Position numbers and translations under genes: made by a program. A stretch of 64,000 bases of DNA from Atriophallophorus winterbourni (lineage: Eukaryota > Platyhelminthes > Trematoda > Plagiorchiida > Microphallidae): contig JACCGJ010011147.1 of NCBI GenBank assembly GCA_013407085.1, positions 1 to 64,000 of the forward strand. Direction: 5' to 3'. The notes beneath the pieces are model-generated. The model worked only from the letters and a program-made list of their open reading frames with translations. It was not told the DNA's origin and made no database searches. Of the stretch, positions 56,072 through 64,000 are shown piece by piece; within the stretch, counting starts at the first letter, position 1, and each line of letters begins with the position of its first letter.

Positions 56072-59000
56072 TTATAAATCGTTCGAAGTTATACCATACT
56101 GGCGCAATTTACTGGGCAAATAATTTGTACATAGATATTGAGTTCCAATGGCTTCCAACGCTTCGATTTCAGCTTTCCGTCCGTTTTGAAGTAGAAAATT
56201 CACCTAGGATAATATATCGTTACGCATTTACTTGCGTCATTAGATGCTTGTCGTCCTGGTAGTAAGCGCGATTTTTTATGCCATTCAGCAACGAATGGTC
56301 ACCTCGTGAAATTGTACTCGTCTGCGATTGAGGAATTGGCATGCTACGTTTAAGGTTCATTCGTTACCACACCACTCACCTCGCCAACTCAGTCGGAAGT
56401 AGGCCGATTTGAATCATTGATCCAATACGTATTGGCATCTGAGCCGTGTCTTGCATTGACGGGTTCTAAAAATTGAAGGATGTTTTTAGAATTGCTTCAA
56501 ATCTCTATACCCCAAATATTCTCTTCTAGATAACTGTTTGTTCGTGTATACTCGGGAGTACTTTCAAATTAACACGCCATCTAGCAAACTAATATGTAGC
56601 TTCATTAATTTTTCTCATTACCAGGCATTTTGAACGATTTCCTATTCTCAGATGGTCTGACCAACAAAAACAACTCTACGGTTATTTCCCTGTGTGCTGT
56701 TTATCTCATTTGTACGCATGGATATTTACGTTTTGAAACAATCACTCGATGCGTCTATCAAATTTATCCCCGCAACTTGATCTACATGTCACGAGTACAT
56801 TCGGAATCATTGCCAAAGCATGCTGATTGATAGAAACAACCCGTGCACTACTATTACGAGCACGTTTACAAAAACATGCCATAGCCCAAACTATGATAGT
56901 TCATTTATTAGTGTCTTCACAATCAAAACTCTGCATCTATGATGTAGAATTAAATTACTGATGAACTTAAAACCCGAATCCGCCGTACGATTTTCGTGAA
57001 CTTTCGTATCAAGCACCAGTAAGTCAACTAACCACGGACTCTATGCTGACCAGAACAAGTCTTATAAGTGCAGATACAGCTTCACGTTTGCTTCATAGAT
57101 ACGCTAAGCTGTGGGTTAACGATTGGCTTGAAGTCTACGCCACTCAACCGACTAACAATTTCATCTCAGCGCTTCATTGTGTTGATTATGTGATAGTGTA
57201 GATGTGCGAAGTGCATTAGCGATGAGCGCTAATTTCGAACTTTCGGTTGACATGCAGAATACTAACCTCCAGCACAACACAAGAGCAAGAAACACAGGAA
57301 AATCGACGACAACAATTGCGAGCCCATAGTTATTCAGGTTTTGGAAGGATTGCTTGAGGACGAGTCGAGCAACAATATCCTCGGAAACTTGAAGAGACTG
57401 AAAGCGTAAGCCGCTATCTAACGATATGCCGATTCGTCAATGTCGGTCAAACGAGGCCTGCGTGCTGAGTGCTTGAAGCAAGAAATCAATTGACAACTCA
57501 GATAGAAGTGACAACCGGGACAGACATATTTCAGAACAGTGTTGTGGTTAGTTGGTTTGTTTATATAAGATAAGCGTGTGCTTTTCCTAGTCTGATACGA
57601 TAACTTTTTATCCACAATGGATTGACATAATAAGTTTATTTACCAATTTTACTGTTTCAATGTTTAATAGACTTAATCGCACGGCTAACACCGTGTTAAA
57701 TTGATTGGCCAGAGGTAGTGATCTGCATTCTGAAACAGGCTGTAGTCTCACTACTATTTCCTGTTCTTTCTTCTTCCTCATATCTGTCTAGGCCTGGGCA
57801 ACCTGATAGTATTTTCCCCGACGTGCAGTCTCTGACTTTGCGGCACTTTGCCTTGATCAGGCTTGTGCTTTCATACAATATCATACATACCACAGACTTA
57901 ATCGTACTGTCTCCAGGTGAATGTTATCAAACAACGAAAAATGGATCACAGAGTGTGAGCAAACTGGTCATTTGTAATCATGTTAAAAGGTTGACTGAGA
58001 TTTGCTGTTATTAATTATTTATACACCGTCGTTCGTTGTTCAACCTCCATTTAACAATGGATTACAATGTTGTTTCATTTCCGACACACTTATATTTATT
58101 TTCGTAGGAAGTACGGGTGGACCGGAAACAGAGGCGAGTTGATGTAATAGTTGAATGCTAAATGGCTGACATAAAGAAACAGAAAACCGGTGCTTGACTA
58201 TCAATCCTGTTAACATTCGCGAACATTATGGTTGTTGGTGTTAATCACGTATCAGAGTTCATAGGGACAGTGCACTGCTCAATATGAAAGCAGGTCATTG
58301 TCAAGTATTCATCTTAATCCAGTTCGCCTGGAACTGACCAAAGCCATTTACACTGAAGATTTTTCTCAATGAAATGTGTTAATACTTTTACAACTAAACA
58401 ATAATGACTTTGTGGATTCAAATATTATGATGAACAGTTTCACCGCTTATAGCTTATTTTAATCACGAGATCTCCACTCCATAATGTATTATATTTAGAC
58501 TATTCGATATAAATTACTTTTACGAGTATGAAACATGTTAAATAGCATTTCAGAAGGTAAACTTATCTGTTACTTCGAGTACAGCATCATTAAGCACGAT
58601 TTATTTTAATTTTGATATCCATGAAGAATCACCTTCGAAATAAACTTACTGTTGTACCATATTTGTATGTGCAATAAACACCAATACCATGTGGATCGGC
58701 ATCAAACAATCCAAATATTGGTGTGCTTGGATACTTGCTTTGAATCGTCGAAAGCAGGTATCTTGTCTTCAAATCTGGATACCCCTTAGCCTTGTAGAAA
58801 TATATGCTATTACAAACATCAGTGCTCACTGTTACAAATAGACATGGTTTGAAATGTTCGTAAAATTCATTGTTCAATAATTTCTGGAAGACGGCATCCT
58901 TCTCAACAACCAGTATAAAGCGGGCACTGCACGAAATTTCTTAGAAATTACAATTAATCGACCAACAACTCACCAATCAATTCGAGATCACCATCAGGAA

Positions 59001-60217
59001 AACCGGCAGCCTTTGTTCGATGATCAAATTATTATTTTTTTAAATTGGCTTTTACATAATCAAAATATCATATTAAAATTAAAGGAAATATATCATGGAA
59101 AACAAATCCTACCTGTTTTGCATGAAATAGAAAAAGTCTACTTATTTTGCCTAACGTCTTTTGAGAAGGCTGCACGAAATATATTCGACTTTGAAATCTT
59201 TGTACCACCTAAACCGGGTGTAATGACATGCTAACAATCAATTTACATCAATGTGCCTGGTTTTATTTACATTGACCACACTTCTAGTTATAACGGATTT
59301 CGAATTTTCAAGTCCATGAAAGTTTTATAGCTTTGAATTATTATTTCGTTCTCCAACGTGCTTTCCTGGCTGAGACATGTCAAAAAACCTTTATTATCCA
59401 GAAAAATTCTATTTCACAACTTGTCTTTGGTAATTGGATAGGACGTTAGATCATGTTAAGTACGTGTTGATAATTTAGTGTGTCACTAAATAAATATCGA
59501 ATATTTCGTACACATTGATTGAAGCATTGATTAATGTGACGCGAAAGTTATTTTCTAGTATTGTAAGATTTGTATCTTAGTAATACGTTGATAAAATTTT
59601 GCCCATTAAATAAACAGCAATTTAGCATTAGATAATCAAAAATGTCACTTTCCGGGTGAAAACTATTCCAAATTTTATATCTTGATGAATGAATTTAATG
59701 TTTGTGGTTATTACCTCTGTAGTCGCCGATTGCATAATTAGTGCAAGTGATGCGGGATCTCTCCATGTTAAATCTCCATATATTCTCAATTTATCAGTAG
59801 CCTTCTAGTAAATTTATCGAATCATGACATCAGATGTACCACATGTAACTTCCATCTTGGAACTTGGAATGACTGGCAGAATTGGGCTAAAAATTTATCA
59901 ACCATTGACTGAGAGCCAAAAAGTTCAGTATTTCCATAAAATATACTTCTGAGAATATTTAAAGAAAAAATACCTCTTGGTGACTGAATGGCCATATCTT
60001 ATTGCTTCATGTATCCTGCAAAGCACGTATAATGATTGCGCTTATGCAAATCATAATCAATATAAATTTTCGTACCGAGATTCAGCAATTTTCTAAAAGT
60101 TGAACGTAACTTTAGTATTATAGTTTACCTTCCAATTATTTTTGTGCTATTTTCATCAAATAGATCATTAATGATTTCCAGGACGTGCTCTTCGATACAC
60201 GACAACGTATTAGCCAT
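56072..60217 (-). CDS. SPO11: SPO11 meiotic DNA transesterase
   Basis: Eleven exons on the minus strand join in phase: 60217-60129, 60092-60076, 60040-59974, 59948-59840, 59804-59715, 59010-58974, 58939-58830, 58790-58650, 56465-56380, 56343-56232, 56203-56072; 329 aa (human 396, difference mainly N-terminal). SPO11 makes the double-strand breaks that start meiotic recombination. The winged-helix part has VTKRSIFYGNTELFGSQSMV, with the DNA-attacking Tyr at 62 (yeast RDIFYSNVELF). The Toprim part has FILVVEKDAVFQ (E149), KGYPDLKTR and IFGLFDADPHGIGVYCTYKY (D203, D205). The tail has IGLLPTEL and QNGRKAEIEAL, ending with TAA. Eight introns are only 25-39 nt. Exon 2 is 17 nt and is inferred mainly from phase. 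The Asp usual after KR is Ser (S59). Confidence 0.92.
56466..58649 (-). other. SPO11 intron 8
   Basis: 2184 nt, the largest intron of the gene. The donor is ACA|GTAAGT and the acceptor TTTTTAG. It contains one SINE-B at 57680-57893. I recognise nothing else in it. Confidence 0.8.
57680..57893 (+). repeat. SINE-B, slightly 5'-truncated
   Basis: 214 bp flanked by the 11-bp duplication AGACTTAATCG (57669-57679 and 57894-57904). It lacks about 40 bases of the head. Confidence 0.9.
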
Positions 60218-60239
60218 ATTGAACCGTTGCGCAAATTAT

Positions 60240-60540
60240 TTTCAAGTTCAGTTCAGTTGCACAGGACAGTAAGTGGCTAACGAGCCAATGGTGGAAAGCT
60301 GCAGAGAAGCAATCACCACTGCCAAAGCGTTTTTTATTGTGATTTGGATATCCTCGACGATTGCAACGCCAAGGGATTATCCGGGTTGTATTTAGGAAGC
60401 ACCTCGTTGTGAAAGATGTTGGAAAAATAAAAATAAATTTCTCTTCACCAGCACGGTGAGAGGTGGGCTAAAGAAGAGTTTGTATTTAAAAAATATAACT
60501 CTAGCATTTACTTACTTACCAGACAACGCTAAAATGGTGA
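60240..60540 (-). repeat. Putative LINE 3' UTR
   Basis: Directly 3' (on the minus strand) of the LINE that fills 60540-64000 and homologous to 25375-25760. It contains the hairpin CTCTTCACCAGCACGGTGAG. It lies only about 20 bp upstream of the SPO11 start codon, so it probably forms part of the SPO11 5' region. Confidence 0.65.
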
Positions 60541-63500
60541 ACTACTTAAACTTGCATAGAAATTAGGGAGAGAATTCAGGAAAAAGCTGACCCCAGATGC
60601 GTTCCAAACCGTTCTTAAAACTTTCGGTCGAACTGCAGGATATAATTTCTTCTAGACGCCGGTTCCACAGATTTACCACCGCTGTAAACGTTTTTCCGGG
60701 AGTCTAGTCTACATCGCTCCTTAGCAAGTTTGAGTGAATGTTTGAGTGAATTAACCTCTTCAAGATCTTGAAGGTTTCAATTAAGTCACCTCTCAAACGA
60801 CGGCGTGTAAGTGAGAAAACATCTAGGGACTTCAGGCCTGCTGCATAAGGTTTCCATCGCAGACCCCAATCATGCGAGTTGCGAGACGCTGTACGCTTTC
60901 GAGTCGAACGACGTCCTTCTTATAGTAGAAATACATCGGGTCTTCTGCTGGACAACACGGATCTCAGCTGAAAAAGCACTTTGTGAGCACGTTGAGCTGC
61001 AGCAGCGCATTGCTCCTTAGATTTGGAGTCAGTCCTAACTAAAACTCCCAAATCCTTAACACGCTGTGTGGCGCTAACAGTGAGAGAATTGCCCGACACC
61101 TGAACTGAAATCTTATCAACCAGTGCTGACAAAAGTTGGCTCTTATTAAGGTTCAGTGGGAGGTCCTACTGGTATGACCAGTTAGTGACCCGTTCAAGGT
61201 CGTGCAACAAGGTATCTTCATCCGTTGATCCGATGAATTTCACATCATGCATGAAAATGAAGCATGGGCACTTCAATGCAGAGGACAAGTCATCGATGAA
61301 AATCAGGAATAGAAGAGGTCCCTTGGGGTACACCACTGATCACGTCGGTTTGATTCGACAGCGTAGATCCTACCATAACTCGGAAAGTCCTACATGTAAG
61401 GAAGGCCTTTATTCGATCAAGTAGACTACCCCGTGTGTCTTTTGCTGTTAGCTTGATCTCTAGAAGGCGGTAATTTACGAAATCAAAGCCTTGCTGAAGT
61501 CTAGGTAGAAGGGCTTCGATAGGCTCCAATTCATCCATCCTTTTAGTAGCAGTATTGAGAAAACTAAGAAGGTAGTCAGGCAGGATCTACCCTTAAGAAA
61601 TCCATGCTGACTTACACTCAGTAGAGAATGCTAACAAAGATGCTGACAGATTTTGTCACGCAGCCGTTTTCAAATACTTTCGAGTCGATGCTAGTCTGGC
61701 TGACAGGTCTATAGTTACCAAGAGTTGACCTGCAACCACCCTTGTGTATTGGTACGATTATGGCTTATTTCCACTCACTAGGAACCACTCCCAGGTACAA
61801 GCATGAATTGAAGAGCTTGCATAAAGTTTCCGTAAGCACTTGGGCGAGATGTTTTCGCATAATCGAGTGGATACCATCTGGTCCCTCAGCTTTGTTGACG
61901 CGAACATGGATAAGTGCTTGATAAACCTCAGATTCCATGAACGACAACTCATCTAGTGCCGGAGCATCAGGTAGTAGATTAAAAGAGCTAGATGGAGCAT
62001 TTAAAGAATTATCACGTTTATGAACGCCACTGGAGAACCTGGAGAAAGCAGTTGCCTTAGACAGGTCGGTATCGGCTACTTTTCCGTCCTCCAGCTTTAA
62101 ATCGTCAATGCTTTCACTGGTTTTTCCTTTCGATTGAACGTAGCTCTGAAATCTTCTGGGATTGGATTTAGCATCCCTAGCTAAGGATAACTCAAACTTC
62201 TGTTTCAGCAAACGCTGTATTCTAACATAAGCGTTTCGATCGGTTTTGTATCGGACCCAAGAACCAGAAGTTAGAGATAGCTTATATTGCCGCCATAAAC
62301 GATCTCGTTTACAAGTAGACCGACGAACTTGAAGAGTCCACCAGGGCGGCCTATGATGCTTTTTCGCGACTTGCAGCGAAGAGTGCTTGTCTTGCAACTT
62401 CTTTATATACTTACAAATTCTACCCCAGTTTCGACTTAAATTAAAATCGTTCGAGAACTAAAAGAAAGTTTTTGAAGTCTATAGGAGACAATCCCGGTCT
62501 ACAAGCCTAAATTTGCATCTAGGGCGAGCAATAGGTTTGTGAAAACGCAGTATCGCTTCAAAGCTTATCATTACGTGATCGCGGGACGACAATACCAGGT
62601 CGAGAGTGGATGGAATACATTTTTACGAAACCGCGTAGGATAACTCACATGCTGATGCAACGCATGATCATTGAGCCATTCGAGAAACATTTCAGATTGC
62701 TTGGTGACTAAGCCTACAGGGACGGCCCAATTTATGTCTGGAAGGTCAAAATCACCTAAGATTAGTACGCTGGGAGCGTCTCAATAAGCTGTGTAATCTC
62801 CTGCTGGGCTGCACTGGGTGTGACGTAGACACAAGCAATTGCGTGGGCTGACTTGTAGTAAGTCAGGATACTCATGACAACTTGAACGTTTTCACTGGTT
62901 AGGAATATACCCGTTCCCGTATTATGCAAGTCATACTCTAGGAGGAGTGCAACGCCACCGCCTCTCCTATCGCCAAGTCTATCCCATCTAATGACGAGAT
63001 ACTGCTCGCTGATGTTTATTAACACATCATCAAGCACGGACAGCCAGGTCTCAGAAAAAGCTATAACCCTGGGGTGCCACTCAGCCACGCGAAAACAGAG
63101 GTCAGCCCACATATTCCTTATGCTGCACACATTAGCGGACAGCACTGAAGCGCTGGTTTTGCGTGCTTCTGAAACTAATCCTGCTTGGCCCTCGTTTGAA
63201 GCACCCGAGGGAGGTGTACGTTTTTCGACGTGCTACTTAAAGCAGGATTTCTGGTTTAACAGCCTCTGGCATGGATGTTACGGACACTTGTCTGAGGATT
63301 GAGGCCGCATCTATCGAAGAGCAACAGCTAGAGACATCTGCTTGGCTCCCATCTTCATTTGCGATAAGCCCGTCAACGTCGTCTAATCCGGGCAGCAAGA
63401 CTCGTGTCGATGTGCTGTTCGGTAAGATCGGAACTGATTCGCTAACGCTTTGATTCGCATCAAGCTTACGGATAGCAGATGTCCTTGAAGCTAGGTTTCT

Positions 63501-64000
63501 CCTATTTGTAGCTTGTCTGGAGTTGTTTTGGCGATGTATTCAGCCCTAGACAATCACGCATATTGATCGGCCTGGTATTCAATTCTACCAGGATTGGCCT
63601 AGGTCTTTTATCCATCTGCCATCTCCCTACACGGTGAACACGCACCGTGGGACTAGAAAGCCTCAGACCTACCATCCGGATAAGATCGCTGATAAATCTG
63701 CGATCAAAATATCTTCGACTTTTCGATTCCATAATGAAAGGCTTAGCTCCGTTAAAAACTAGTACATTTCGGGTTCTAGTTTTTGAAGAAGAAGGTTTAC
63801 CGTGCCGTGCCTCAAAATGCTTAAGCAAACCTTTTAATTCCTGGATAATTTGATCCAGTTTGGGTGAGCGAGCAACATTCTCATGTTGCTTCCTTCAAGT
63901 AGTGGATTTACTGTGCTTGATACGGCTTTTCGGAGTTCCGGCTACGCTCACCACCTTCGGAGAGGAAGCTTGGTTTGGAGGACGAGGTAACTGGCTAACT
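60540..64000 (-). mobile_element. CR1-like LINE, decayed, runs off window
   Basis: On the minus strand from the window end: an ORF1 piece (63502-63828, with VHRVGRWQMDKRPRPILVEL), the endonuclease start (62762-63145, LSANVCSIRNMWADLCFRVA and IAFSETWLSVLDD), GDFDLPDINW near 62750, then 61765-62397 with NKAEGPDGIHSIM, then NYRPVSQTS. The RT core is broken by many stops; SGVPQGTSS and PLLFLIFIDDL are visible, but the YADD box reads MHDV. The C-terminal block (VKDLGVLVRTDSKSKEQCAA, then LTRRRLRGDLIETFKILK) ends near 60720. The copy cannot be active. Confidence 0.88.

Noticed and set aside
59945..60017. A 29-nt intron GTGCTTTGCA...CAATAAG in SPO11
   Set aside because: Reading through gives VLCRIHEAIRYGHSVTKR, which aligns with the SPO11 helix before the catalytic Tyr; splicing it out would remove conserved residues.

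Overview
The window is nuclear DNA of an animal, most likely a digenean trematode (fluke). Its genes are split by GT-AG introns, and three can be rebuilt exon by exon with consistent phases: SMG6 (plus strand, 29976-51998, 14 coding exons, 1303 aa), COPS5/CSN5 (plus, 53366-55564, 5 exons, 343 aa) and SPO11 (minus, 60217-56072, 11 exons, 329 aa). Most of the rest is retroelement debris: CR1-like and RTE-like LINEs, a Penelope-like element, Ty3/gypsy remains with a tRNA-Trp-type primer site, and two SINE families. The fluke assignment is inferred from this mixture, from very short introns, and from hammerhead-bearing SINEs like those known from Schistosoma. The species cannot be told.

Layout. 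0-4 kb: a small unrecognised minus-strand gene, a possible coiled-coil exon and a LINE 5' fragment. 4.1-5.6 kb: a SINE with a hammerhead ribozyme and a LINE reverse transcriptase (RT) remnant. 6.0-9.5 kb: a tandem satellite of about 233-bp units, each encoding a hammerhead ribozyme. 9.5-13.4 kb: no recognisable feature. 13.4-18.5 kb: nested LINEs, where an RTE-like element sits inside an older LINE tail and has a target-site duplication. 18.8-20.9 kb: a complete non-autonomous LTR element with 4-bp target duplication and a triplicated primer-binding site. 21.1-25.2 kb: a nearly full-length decayed CR1-like LINE. 25.4-29.6 kb: gypsy integrase, SINE and LINE pieces. 30-52 kb: SMG6, whose introns hold a Penelope-like element, a second hammerhead SINE, several LINE pieces and many SINEs. 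53.4-55.6 kb: CSN5. 56.1-60.2 kb: SPO11, convergent with CSN5. 60.2-64 kb: a minus-strand CR1-like LINE that runs off the window.

The three genes have unrelated roles: nonsense-mediated mRNA decay endonuclease, COP9-signalosome deneddylase, and meiotic double-strand-break transesterase. There is no operon logic.

The most interesting signals are (1) the tandem hammerhead-ribozyme satellite, which also carries an octamer ATGCAAAT in its units; (2) the tRNA-promoted SINE with a hammerhead of a different sequence but the same design; (3) the SPO11 gene, with eight introns of only 25-39 nt and a predicted 17-nt exon; (4) the LTR element with three tandem LTR-tail/primer-site units; and (5) a GC-AG intron in the PIN nuclease domain of SMG6, whose splice position is fixed by reading frame and homology.
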